This document shows positions 35,447 to 46,109 of a stretch of DNA of 64,000 bases, in pieces. The stretch spans positions 53,983,899 to 54,047,898 of the forward strand of contig CP136067.1 in the NCBI GenBank assembly GCA_032622095.1. Direction: 5' to 3'. Every line of letters starts with the position of its first letter. The stretch's first letter is position 1. Under the pieces are notes generated by a model. That model was not told the origin of the DNA. It saw only the letters and a program-made list of their open reading frames with translations, and did no database searches. A program made the position numbers and the translations under genes. The DNA comes from Siphonodentalium dalli. Its lineage: Eukaryota; Mollusca; Scaphopoda; Gadilida; Siphonodentaliidae.

Positions 35447-35883
35447 CATTCTATTGACACTCAATTGGTCATTGTCGCATGGTTTCGAGCAAAAAGACAC
35501 ACAGGATGTCCCAAACGTGCAATAAGACACACAGGATGTCAAAGTCCCGCCAAACAACGGGAATTCAGATTAGTTGTCTGCTATATATTTATTAATATTG
35601 TTTAATAATTATTTGTTTGTGATCGGAGTGAAATATCAACGGAATTTCAATAAATGGGCATATATATATACCGTTCGCTTTGAGTCTGACTGGCAGCGCA
35701 TTTCCGTATTAATAAATAGCAGATGACTAATGTAAATTCCCGTTGTATGGTGAGACTTTGAGATCCTGGGTGTCTTTTTGCACGTTTGGGACACCCTGGG
35801 TGTCTTTTTGCAAGTTTGAGAGATCCTGGGTGTCTTTTTAATCGAAACCATGCATGCGACAATGACCAATTCAGCTCTATTGA
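35447..35883. repeat. Foldback element, ~440 bp
   Basis: Left arm motifs (CATTGTCGCATGGTTTCGA, AAAAGACACACAGGATGTC, CCAAACGTGCAA) recur in inverted order on the right (TCGAAACCATGCATGCGACA, TTGCACGTTTGGGACACCC). The arms contain two or three tandem CCTGGGTGTCTTTTTG units. The centre is AT-rich. Confidence 0.8.
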
Positions 35884-36016
35884 CTGCTCAGCATGAAATT
35901 AACGCCTCCCAAAGTTGTGCTACCGTGTTTTTTCATTTGAACTTGTACTGGTCATCGCGCAGTGGATGGTTCGGTTCTTGTTAACACTTCCATGACTGGA
36001 GCTTCTTGAAATTTTG

Positions 36017-37415
36017 CAAAAACCCTGTGCCAATGCATTCTCATATATGCGAATCTCATATAGGGAGCCACGCATACAGAGACGTGGCGACAGGGGGTTT
36101 GGGGGTGTCTCACAGGAAACAGGAAGACAGCGCGGCAGGGCTCTGCCCCCCCCCCTCCAGCAATATACTGAATTATTATCTAGTTATATGTTAATTTATT
36201 GTACTATTCATATGTGTATTGTAAATAAAATTATCCTATCCTATCCTACTCCCCCCCCCCCACACAACTTTGGTCAAAATTTTCAACAGTTGGAAATTTC
36301 ATACCTGCCAAAACATTAGTTGGAAATTTCACACCAACAATAGGTTGAAAATGTTCTTGTAGTTTGATTTTAAAACAATTTATGGGGGGGGGGGGGGGTA
36401 ATTGTTCTTGGACCAATATTTGCATATTTTCCTATTTTTTGTCAAAATGTTGGACTGAAATGGTCATCAGTTGGAAATTGTCAACCTTATGGGGGGGGGG
36501 GGGGGGGCTGACAGGTTGTAAATTTCCAACACTTGGAAAGATTGTGTCCTGGTCCCTACCCCGTGGCCAGTCAAAAACTGCTAGTTAATTTAAGAAAACA
36601 ATATTGTGATACATTTGGTCAACATTTTCATTGGAATTGTCATCAGCTGGAATTTTCCAACCAAAGTGGGGGTGTCAGGTTTGAAATGTCCAACTCTAGG
36701 AAGGTTTGAGGCGAGTCTAGATGCTAGAATTTTGCGATTTTCTTGTTCAGATTTCAAAATGTTCGCACTCCAGGCCGAACCATGGTCGGCCCGGTGTGTC
36801 ATTGTCACTCCCCCGTGACCAATACAAAACTGATAATTAGTTTAACAAAACAATATGTTACTACATTTGGTCAAACTTGATGTGGACTGAAATGGTCATC
36901 AGTTGGAGAATTTTCCAACCTGAGGGGGAGTATGAGGTTTGAAATTTCCAACACTATAGGAAAGCTTCAGTTGAGGCCAGTCCAGATGCTAGGATATGCG
37001 ATTTTCTTGAATAGTTTTAAACATTTTCTCACACCGGGCCGAACAACCATGGTCTGCCCGGTGTGTCCTGGTCTCTTGTCCGTAGCCGTGTGCCTTTGTC
37101 TGGAGTTAGACCACTAGATGTTAGGATTTATGCAATTTTTCAGGTTAAAATATATGAATGTTCTCATACCAGGAATATAGAACCATGGTTTATGAATATA
37201 TATGATATTATAGGCCTGAGCACTTAGGCGCAAGGGGGGGGGGGTCGAAATGGAATTATACAAAACTTGTGTTTGGTTTGATTCTGATTCACGGGGGGGG
37301 GGGGTGCAGTTGGAATTTCCCAAGGTGGACACCCCAAACGGAGACCATCTAGCCACGTCCCTGTTCGCATATATAAGAGAATACATTGGCCTAACAATAT
37401 TGACCAAGAATCTAA
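36017..37415. mobile_element. Older copy of the nested-hairpin MITE, split by a hAT insertion
   Basis: At 36026-36076, CCTGTGCCAATGCATTCTCA with following sequence, and at 37364-37395, CGCATATATAAGAGAATACA then TTGGCCTAAC, are the two sides of one hairpin unit like those at 63300-63380. The 1.29 kb in between is a separate element with its own ends. Confidence 0.7.
36077..37363. mobile_element. hAT-type non-autonomous element with poly-G tracts, copy 1
   Basis: The left end CAGAGACGTGGC and the right end GCCACGTCCCTG form a 12 bp TIR with one mismatch. Flanks CACGCATA and TTCGCATA agree at 6 of 8 positions. Several homopolymeric G or C tracts (36140, 36250, 36385, 36490, 37236, 37293) and repeated TTGGAAATTTCCAAC motifs fill the element. 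It is homologous along its length to 50279-51314. No transposase frame. Confidence 0.75.
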
Positions 37416-37454
37416 CAACCACAAGCCTCCGCCAATGAGACGACACTCTGGATT

Positions 37455-37835
37455 GGTCGAGACATAACCTGATATATCAGGATAATACCCTGATATATCA
37501 GGATTCATAACATGATATATCAGGATATAACCTGATACACCAGGATACGTAAGCTGGTATATCAGGATACGTAACCTGAGATATCAGTTTATTATCTTGA
37601 TATATCAGGTTACGTATCCTGCATGATATATCAGCATAATAACCTGATATATCAGGATACGTAAGCTGATGTATCAGGACAATAACCTGATATATCAGCA
37701 TATGTAAGCTGATATATCAGTTTATATATCAGGATAATAACTGCAGTTACCTGATATATCAGGATACGTAAGCTGATATATGAGGACAATAACCTGATAT
37801 ATCAGGTTACGTAACCTAATATATCAGGATACTAA
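37455..37835. repeat. Palindromic TGATATATCA minisatellite
   Basis: About 19 units of roughly 20 bp, each centred on the palindrome CTGATATATCAG and spaced by GATAATAAC or GATACGTAA. Because the core is its own reverse complement, the array has no fixed orientation. Confidence 0.9.
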
Positions 37836-38194
37836 CCGAAGAGGTTACCGTACTATCATCTCTGCATGGTCACAAACCAAATCATAAGAAACGAAATCAC
37901 CCGACAAATGCATTAGAAAGGTGAAGAAATTATGAAACTATCAAATGATACGTGTACGTTCACATATTGGCAAATTTACCTTCCAATTTTACGGGAATAT
38001 CGTCGTAGGAGACTGTGTGCACGGTGCACATATATACATAGTCATATTAATTAGTCCAGTAACTCGTGCATTTCATAATTCTCATACATACAAGCGATAC
38101 AACAATGGAAAATATATAATATGCATGGATATAACATGCATGTATAGCCGTTTAGTGGGGATTTCATAAACACTTGATAGTATTTTTTCCCAGC

Positions 38195-38340
38195 TGTGTC
38201 AGGGGGGGGGGGGGATTTGTGTTTTTCAGTTTTGGGGACCCACCACCCCGGGAGCGTAAGTTTTTTTCACCCAGGTCTGGGACGCCCACCCGAGACCGTA
38301 AGTTTTTTCCACCCAGGTCTGGGACACCCACCCCCAAAAT
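38195..38340. repeat. Dispersed GACACCCACCC repeat fragment with G tract
   Basis: A G12 tract is followed by two 50 bp units carrying CACCCAGGTCTGGGACRCCC and GTAAGTTTTTT. Related pieces, with a poly-G or poly-C tract beside GACACCCACC, lie at 45050-45210 and 51955-52141. Confidence 0.5.
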
Positions 38341-39065
38341 TGATGAAAATCTTGTAAATTCTACTAAATAATGTGTTGTTGGCAGGGTAAGGGTCTCTGA
38401 TTGCGTCTGCATCGGAACTGAGAGAACGCTGATCAAGTACACCCACAAAAAATAAACAAACAAAGCACATGGCTGAAAAATATGCCAACAAAACCAGTGA
38501 CAAAACCTTTAAAAACCCAAATATTTATGGGTTAAAATAGGTTAAAATATGTGCATGTGTACAGCTGTATTATCAGTGTATAAATGTCAACCCCTGTATA
38601 AACAAACGCTAGCATGAATCATGAATGTCCATGTATTGACTGTTATTTTATTTATTTCTACAATTTGAAACAGATTAGGGAGAAGAACCTTATTTTGATA
38701 CAAACTCTAAACAATTCAGGCACGGTATTTATATATCAGATGATCAATTATTTCATTTTAACAATGCAAGGAGTTCCTGTGAGTTGGTTGATATATTATA
38801 TCACAGTAGCATAGTTTTAAATTAAGTTGTTCACTCTTGTGTGTTTACTGGCTGATAGTCATCTATATTACTCATGACATATTTGTATTTATAACTGACA
38901 TGCATCATATATAAATCAAGGTTCTTCTCCCTCAACCAGATAGGTATCTTTGGGATGATATACCCCTCATGTCATTTACTTTACTTGTATGTTGGTTATA
39001 ATAGTTTTATTTTTGTTTTACAAATTTGTTACAACTATGATTAGGTTTTAAAATATATATATATA
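38341..39065. other. No gene seen
   Basis: AT-rich intergenic sequence. No splice-supported exon, RNA gene or clear repeat. Confidence 0.35.
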
Positions 39066-39069
39066 TACT

Positions 39070-39700
39070 AGCTGGTGGACCCGACTTCGTCCTTGCTGTT
39101 TCCTGTCTGCTTTCCGGCGAAATGCGCGAGTTGACCTTGAATTGACCATTTTGTAGGTCAAGGTCAGGTCGGGGTCACGATTCGACCCGTCCAAAACACT
39201 CCTCGGACAAAAGTAACCCTAGGTAACAAATTTCGTGGAAATCCCGTCAAATTTCGCGATTTGACCTTGGCTTGACCATTTTGAAGGCCAATGTCAGGTC
39301 GTGGTCACGATTCGACCCGCCCAAAACACTCCCCGGACAAAAGTATCCCTAGGTATAAAATTTCGTCGAAATCCGTCCGTTTTACCCGATTTGACATTGA
39401 ATTGACCTTTTTGAAGGTCAAGGTAAGGTCGGGGTCACGATTTGACCCGTCCAAAAGACTCCCCGGACAAAAGTTCCTCTAGGTATCAAATTTCGTCGAA
39501 ATCCGTCCCGTTTTACCCGATTTGACCTTGAATTGACCTTTTTGAAGGTCAAGGTCAGGTCGGGGTCACGATTTGACCCGTCCAAAACACTCCCTGGACA
39601 TCAAAGGTATCAAATTTCGTCAAAATCCGTCTGGCAGTTTTTCCGACCATAGCTAACAAACAAACAAAAACAAACAGAAGTCCCAAAATATATATTAGAA
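39070..39700. repeat. 130 bp GACCTTGA repeat array, four units
   Basis: The leader CTAGCTGGTGGACCCGACTT is followed by units whose GACCCGTCCAAAACACTCC (or variant) starts at 39184, 39314, 39444 and 39575, a regular 130-131 bp spacing. The array closes with CCATAGCTAACAAACAAACA and a TATATAT tail, as in the 22.9 kb copy. That suggests one interspersed element that carries internal tandem copies and inserts in TA-rich sites. Confidence 0.85.
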
Positions 39701-40820
39701 CTAGCCGGGTACCCGTCCTGACGGGGAGAGTCGTTGTGGTTTTTTTTTTACACCAACACCTCAAAAATGGTGGAAATCGGCCCAGCGGATACCGAGATAC
39801 AGGTACAAGGTCATTTGAAAGGTCACGCCGCTACCCGTTGAAAATGTTTGGCTACCCGAACCATCCCTACCTACGAAATTTCATCCCGATCGTCCCATCG
39901 GATCCTGAGACCGAGATACAGGTTCAAGGTCATTTGAAAGGGCAAGATACATTCACATACCAAATTTCAAGTCGATAGCGCCACCCGTTTCCGAGATATC
40001 GTCTGCGCATGCGCGAAGCTGGCGTCGCACGGGCTCGGCGACCCGATACAATTCGTATCCGGGGCAAGGTACATTCACATAGTAAATTTCAAGTCGATAG
40101 CTCCATCCGTTTCCGAGATCTCGTCTGCGCATGCGCGAAGCGGGCGCCGCACGTGCTCGCCAATACGACAACGTCGACCGCCTGGTCAAACAACACACAC
40201 GTACCAAGTTTCGTCCCGATCGGTCGAGAATCGTAGATTTGTATCAATGACAGACAAACATACAGACAAACAGACAAACAGACATAGGTCTTCAAAATAT
40301 ATATGAGACTAGCCGATGAGCCCGACGTTGTCCGGGCTATTCAAAAACCAAATTTCAAGTCGATAGCTCCACCCGTTTCCGAGATCTGGTCTGCGCATGC
40401 GCGAAGCTGGCGTCGCACGGGCTCGGCGACCCGATAAAATTCGTATCCGGGGCAAGATACATTCACATAGCAAATTTCAAGTCGATAGCTCCACCCGTTT
40501 CCGAGATCTCGTCTGCGCATGCGCGAAGCTGGCGTCGCACGGGCTCGGCGACCCGATAAAATTCGTATCCGGGGCAAGGTACATTCACATAGCAAATTTC
40601 AAGTCGATAGCTCCACCCGTTTCCGAGATCTCGTCTGCGCATGCGCGAAGCGGGCGCCGCACCGGCTCGCTAATACGACAACGTCGACCGTCTGGTCAAA
40701 CTACACACACGTACCAAGTTTCGTCCAGATCGGTCGAGAATCGTAGATTTGTATAAATGGCAGACAAACAGACAAACAGACAGACAAACAGACAGAGGTC
40801 TTCAAAATATATATGAGATA
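39701..40820. repeat. 122 bp CpG-rich repeat array (two related elements)
   Basis: Two elements begin ACTAGCCGGGTACCCGTCC (39701) and ACTAGCCGATGAGCCCGACG (40312) and end in CAGACAAACA repeats and AAAATATATATGAGA. Units carry CAAATTTCAAGTCGATAGC, CACCCGTTTCCGAGATCTCG and TGCGCATGCGCG, the last at 40004, 40126, 40392, 40514 and 40636, i.e. 122 bp apart within each element. Minus and plus open frames here only reflect the repeat. Confidence 0.85.
40004..40647. promoter_or_regulatory. Five NRF1-like TGCGCATGCGCG sites
   Basis: The palindrome GCGCATGCGC, matching the known NRF1 consensus, appears once per 122 bp unit. The sites are exact in all five units although flanking bases vary. Binding is inferred from sequence only. 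Confidence 0.4.
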
Positions 40821-41470
40821 TCAAAGTTATGATAAGCCTTTTTCTCTGTCAATAGGACCCAGGAACACAGCACTCTATGATATTTGAAAGCCTGTAGGTC
40901 CCAAAATGCTAATATGTATATCTGTATCTATTGGTAATAATACAGCTATGTGTATTGTCAGAATGAAATACACATAGATGTGGATAGGTAGTTTTATTAT
41001 ATGCTACCTCATCAGATAGCGGCAAATTCGCGTTATTGAGATTTCGCTATCCCACCGCTTCGACCTACAGTGAGATAACACTTGTTATTCTACTCTGGCT
41101 AAAGCGTTATCTCACTATAGGTAAACTTCAGGTTTGTTGTTTATACTATACAATTTGTCCAACCTCAGAATTTAAAAGCCTTCAAATAACGATTTTGTGT
41201 CAATAAGTGACAAAAATGCAATGCCACATTGCTAATAGTATATTATACACAAGCAAGTAAGTTGGTATATTTGAAATAAAGTTATCTGATATATTACGCA
41301 CATTTTAAGCATGTGTATTCTGAGTTATCCACAGTATTTTATTGAACCACGTGGTCTCTCTTTTTGTTGTGCAGAAATTGTATTGCCGATGTGAATCGGA
41401 ATCAGTTCGATTTTGAATTAATTCCTCGATCTATTTTAGTATATAGCGCATATAATAAAAAGAAAACCTT

Positions 41471-41626
41471 CGTGTTTTGAGTGAATACCGGAATTACCTC
41501 ATTCGTGGTCACAGTGAGATACTGGAATCATCACTCGTGGCCTTTAGGCCACGGGCCACTCGTGATGATTCCAGTATCTCACTGTGACCACTCATGAGAT
41601 ACTTCCGGTATTCACCCAAAACACGC
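41471..41626. repeat. Near-perfect palindrome, ~156 bp
   Basis: CGTGTTTTGAGTGAATACCG at the left mirrors CGGTATTCACCCAAAACACG at the right. The inner arms (GTCACAGTGAGATACTGGAA / TTCCAGTATCTCACTGTGAC) are perfect, with centre GTGGCCTTTAGGCCAC. A smaller hairpin lies at 41066-41121 (CCTACAGTGAGATAAC / GTTATCTCACTATAGG). Confidence 0.9.
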
Positions 41627-41639
41627 AGGTATCCTCTAT

Positions 41640-42885
41640 GTATAATAAGTTTTAAAAAGCCATGATAAACTATGAGAAAAGATGAGAATGGATTTTTTTT
41701 CATTGCAATTTTTTTCCTCGACCAAAACCGGACCCACCCCATGGTTTCAACTGTTAAAGGAAGAAATTGTGGACAAAAAATTTAAATATAGAGCCCCCCC
41801 TCACTTGTATAAGGCTATAGCATGCACTACTATATGAATCTGATTGTTTCAATTCAATTTGAAGCTGTAATTTGTCTTAGAAATGATTTTGGAAAAAAAT
41901 TGCATGACACCGGGGGAGGGGTCGCGCACAAAAATTCCGTACACAGGGCGGGGGTGGGTGGGTCATTTGGACCCGGAAAAACTGTGTAAATGACCAAAAA
42001 TGCAAACTTTTTCCTCCACTTAAAATCACTCAGTTTCTGTGCTCAAGTAATCTTAATATCAACCATATGACCCACTAGGCTATTTAAAACATACTAACCA
42101 GTACTAACTACCATTTAGGGGTGTATGTATGCTGATGTATGTCAAAATTAATGTACCAGATTTCGACGGATGAAAGATATATTAATTATTTATATAAACA
42201 AATCATATAACAAACATTAAAACTCAAGAACAAACATTTATAATATGCATATCCAAGATAACATATCAATTGGATGTCAATGTATGTTATAGCTATATAT
42301 ATATACACATGTGTATCCCTTTAAGGGTATGAACAAAATATAAAGCTGAGTTTATATTGATGAATTATGTGATGAATTTTGCAATTACTTTTGACAAATT
42401 TGTTTACTGCTAGAACATTATATGCTCAGACACGATCAGTCGACAATGCTTACATATAAGCATAATTATGAAATGATTACCATCTTCTGTTCTTAATCCA
42501 CATAATGGATATTATTTGTTATCAAGATAAAATTGGTGATATAAACAAAAATAACAATTCCACCATATTCCACTGGTTTAAAACTATAAAACAAAATAAC
42601 TCATACAAAAAATTCATACTATTTGGATAACAATATGAAAGCTTAGCCTTTTGTGATATTAATTCAACCACAGTTATTATTCACAAGTCTAAGCAGTTAC
42701 GTGCTGTACAGATACATGTAGTAAGGTAGTATATCTGGAGTTCCAGTTATTTGACTGCCAATACATATGGTATTGTAATTATTAGTTGCTTGTTCATTAT
42801 TGGTTGCTTTGATGTTCAATTTAGGATATAGCAGGATAGAGCAATGTAACTATAAAAAGTAGCTTTTGGTATTAAAGTCTCAACC
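41640..42885. other. No gene seen
   Basis: AT-rich sequence with a G-rich repeat fragment at 41910-41975. I find no exon or RNA gene. Confidence 0.35.
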
Positions 42886-42890
42886 TATTC

Positions 42891-44048
42891 CATATGTATG
42901 GAAGCGTATTGGTGCCATTTTGAAGAAAAAAAGTTGGCCCAGTAAGTGCTAATTAGCACATACGTATCAGCTAACGTATCAGCTAATTAGCTGATAATAA
43001 CAGCTAATTAGCACATAGTAAGTGATAATTAGCACATACATATCAGCTAATTAGCTGATAATAACAGCTAATTAGCTGATAATATCAGCTAATTAGCACA
43101 TACGTATCAGTTAATTAGTTGATAATAACAGCTAATTAGCACATAATAAGTGCTAATTAGCACATACATATCAGCTATTTAGCTGATAATAACAGCTAAT
43201 TAGCACATACGTATCAGCTAATTAGCTGATAATAATTTTCGAGAACGGTAAGGATTTCGACCGATTTGACGGCATGGGTGGGTGGCCGGCCCCAAATACC
43301 ACCTAGAAACACCCGACCCCCCCCCCCCCCCACCCATCACCCCGGGGGTGCCACCCGAGGGGGTGAAAATGGGGTATGGACCATTTTCGAGAACGGTAAC
43401 GATTTCGACCGATTTGACGGCATGGGTGGGTGGCCGGTCCCAAATACCACCTAGAAACACCCCGACCCCCACCATCATCCCCGGGGGGTGCCACCCCGAG
43501 GGGGTGAAAATGGGGTATGGACCATTTTCGAGAACGGTAAGTATTTCGACCGATTTGACGGCATGGGTGGGTGGCCGGCCCCAAATACAACCTAGAAACA
43601 CCCCGACCCCCCCCCCCCCCACCATCACCCCCGGGGGGTGCCACTCGTGGGGGTGAAAATGGGGTATGGACCATTTTAGAGAACGGTAAGTATTTCGACC
43701 GATTTGACGGCATACCCCATTTTCACCCCCTCGGGGTGGCACCCCGGGGGTGATGGGTGGGGTGTCGGGGTGTTTGGGGTCGGCCACCCACCCATGCCGT
43801 CAAATCGGTCGAAATCCTTACCGTTCTCGAAAATTATTATCAGCTAATTAGCTGATACGTATGTGCTAATTAGCTGATATTATCAGCTAATTAGCTGTTA
43901 TTATCAGCTAATTGTGCTAATTAGCACTTACTGTGTGCTAATTAGCTGTTATTCTCAGCTAATTAGCTGATACGTATGTGCTAATTAGCACTTACTGGGC
44001 CAATATTTATTTTTTTCAAAATGGCACCAATACGCTTCCATACATATG
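42891..44048. mobile_element. Foldback element with nested tandem repeats, 1.16 kb
   Basis: Exact inverted ends (CATATGTATGGAAGCGTATT...) lead into a GTTGGCCCAGTAAGTGCTAA stretch and then arrays of the palindromes CAGCTAATTAGCTG and TGCTAATTAGCA (42945-43232 and 43838-44000). The centre holds tandem units of 141-149 bp starting TTTTCGAGAACGGTAA near 43238, 43386, 43527 and 43676. The last is followed by an inverted copy, so the whole element folds back on itself. Poly-C tracts occur in the units. The long proline/glycine-rich open frames on both strands come from the repeat. Confidence 0.9.
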
Positions 44049-44143
44049 CAACATAAAGCTAGAATATAAACATGACTAATGTGAACTTTGTTCTTGAAAC
44101 TAATTATAAGTCATACTAACCTGGATCAAACTGCACAGGTAAG

Positions 44144-44500
44144 CTATGCAACTCTCTTCGTGCGAACTTTCTCAGAGTCACATATCTTAACTGGACAGTT
44201 TGATCCAGGATGCTTGTTCTTATAATGGGTTTCCATGTGGTATACGGACATTTCCCCACCGGACATTTCCCCACTTTCAAAAGCGGACATTTCCCCACCC
44301 GGACATTTACCCACCGGACATTTCCCCACCCGGACATTTACCCACAGGACATTTCCCCACCCTGCTAATAAAATGCGGACATCAAAGAGTGATTCCTCCA
44401 TGTGATACGTCCAGTAAACCACATTGCACAGGGGGCACTTATACGGACGGTTTGTACAAGGTGACCGTGGCTTGGATATCTCCACTGGCTTTAAACTAAA
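44144..44500 (-). CDS. C2H2 zinc-finger exon with in-frame insertion
   Basis: After a good acceptor (TTATTTTTACAAG, ending at 44501) the frame reads FSLKPVEISKPRS, then PYKCPLCNVVYWTYHME. After an insertion, YHMETHYKNKHPGSN follows and the frame ends with a stop at 44146-44144. Without the insertion the sequence forms one C2H2 finger (C-x2-C-x11-H-x4-H). The insert duplicates YHME and adds 55 codons without a stop, so the frame survives but the finger's second half is displaced. It could be the terminal exon of a zinc-finger gene that now carries a disrupted finger, or a decaying pseudogene. No other exon of the gene was identified. Confidence 0.55.
   Translation of the reverse strand, partial: FSLKPVEISKPRSPCTNRPYKCPLCNVVYWTYHMEESLFDVRILLAGWGNVLWVNVRVGKCPVGKCPGGEMSAFESGEMSGGEMSVYHMETHYKNKHPGSNCPVKICDSEKVRTKRVA
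44240..44404. repeat. 18 bp minisatellite insertion with 8 bp target duplication
   Basis: TCCATGTG occurs on both sides (44232-44239 and 44397-44404). In between, GGACATTTCCCCACC or GGACATTTACCCACC recurs seven times. Total added length is 165 bp, a multiple of three. The 8 bp duplication points to a transposase-type insertion, although terminal inverted repeats are not clear. Confidence 0.6.
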
Positions 44501-44519
44501 CTTGTAAAAATAAATTACA

Positions 44520-46090
44520 GTTTGATACAGGAATGAATGTTGTGTGAGTGGTCTTTTTCAATTCAATCGAACACCCACTGATGATAAGTTAATAATACTA
44601 CCAATTCTTCACTAATATTGGTATATGTCAACCTGCACATCAACATGACAAACATACATGTATTTAGACTGTGAGCTGCTGTGAGAGTGACTTTCCTTGG
44701 GTCCCATCATACCCATGTGCAGATATATATCACATAAATAGGGGAGGTGAAATTTGTTCTACCCCTATTACTACAGTATTACTATTGGCCCTTGGCTCTA
44801 AAACATCTTATACTATGTTATATAAAAGAATATGGAGTTATTGATGATATCAGGACATGTATTACCTCATAATTATTATGTTTTATGGCATTATGCCCAA
44901 TGTGTTTAAGTGCATGCATTCAGCATTTCCACATTTTATACTAATAGAATTATCTCCATTTAGAGGTTTATTAAAATGCTGGAATAGTATTAAATAATAA
45001 GAAATGGAACATTTATTTGCTAGGCTATGATTTGGTTTATATTTTATGGGGTTTTTTGGTGATATTTTGGGGGTGGGTCCCAAAAATTGGGCGGAAAAAA
45101 AAAGAAAAAAATTGCAGGTAGAGGGGTTGTGGGTCCCCTGCATTCCGGGCTCGGGGACACCCACCCACCCGGTCCTTGTATCCTGTAATTTTTGTCCGAC
45201 CCCCCCCCTGGCTCTGTATATATAATTAATGGCGTATGTGTTTTTTTATTATTATTTTGTTTATTTGTGTTAATGGCCCCGCAGTGGTTCAGCGCACACA
45301 TCTCGCTTTATATCATACATGTTCCATGCATCAAATCGATTTGATCGACAAACTTGTAGAAGATAGAACTAAATGCGATAAAAACTAATCGTGTACTATT
45401 AGACTGGTGGTTGAAGCTAAATTTTGAGGTGAACCCGGAATAAATTTATAATAAGCTGTTTTGGTGTCAATTCTGTAAATATACAAAACTCTCAGTCGGG
45501 TTCCCTGACTGCTAAATAAGACCAAACAATAACAGCCAAAATTTCCGCGCGTTTCAGGAAAAACTGCAGAGAAACATGTAAGAAAATTAAAATTGAAATT
45601 TTAGTTCGGAAACCAGGTCGGTTAGGGTGCATCCCCACGATTAAACTTCATCCATTTGTTTTGTTCATAAGGATGTCTGCTCAAACTATTTCGACGTTAA
45701 TATGTGACAGTGTATATATCGGCAAAATGGTCGCCATTCCGGGAGTACACCCCCACTCGCTCCATAAATTTACAAAAAAAAACCATTGTTGTTTTTTCCA
45801 TGGCATATCCCTGTCATTTCATGCTTAATTTGCCTAAAACATCTAAAATGGAGGACAATTTGGCAACCGGAAGTAATAAAATGAGCATTTACGGTAACGT
45901 TCACTATATGTGCCAGTTGTGCCACCCTGCATGATGTCCAATCCGATGATAGTAAGTCATATCCCGAGTTTTCAAATAACGACGAAAATGGCAATCAGAA
46001 TTCAACAATTTAAGTGGTTTTTTAACTTTTATCTTTTTAACTTTTTTTCAACTAAATCTTCAAATATCGAATAAATATATAGGCATTATA
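44520..46090. other. No gene seen; dispersed repeat at 45040-45210
   Basis: Mostly AT-rich sequence. At 45050-45210 a GGGGACACCCACCCACCC fragment with a C tract matches the dispersed repeat at 38.2 and 52 kb. Near 45840-45900 an ATGGAGGACAATTTGGCAAC with CCGGAAGT (ETS-like) could mark a promoter-proximal exon, but no splice-supported frame follows. Confidence 0.3.
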
Positions 46091-46109
46091 AGTAGTGGTA
46101 CGTATATAT

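Noticed and set aside
37455-37835. CRISPR-like array
   Set aside because: Units are short, self-complementary and have near-constant spacers. This is a eukaryotic minisatellite.
39953-40756. Arg/Ala-rich open frames up to 119 codons
   Set aside because: They repeat with the 122 bp unit on both strands, so they are repeat artefacts.
43218-43787. 189-codon proline/glycine-rich open frames on both strands
   Set aside because: They follow the 141-149 bp tandem unit of the foldback element and occur in several frames at once, which is typical of repeat-driven open frames.
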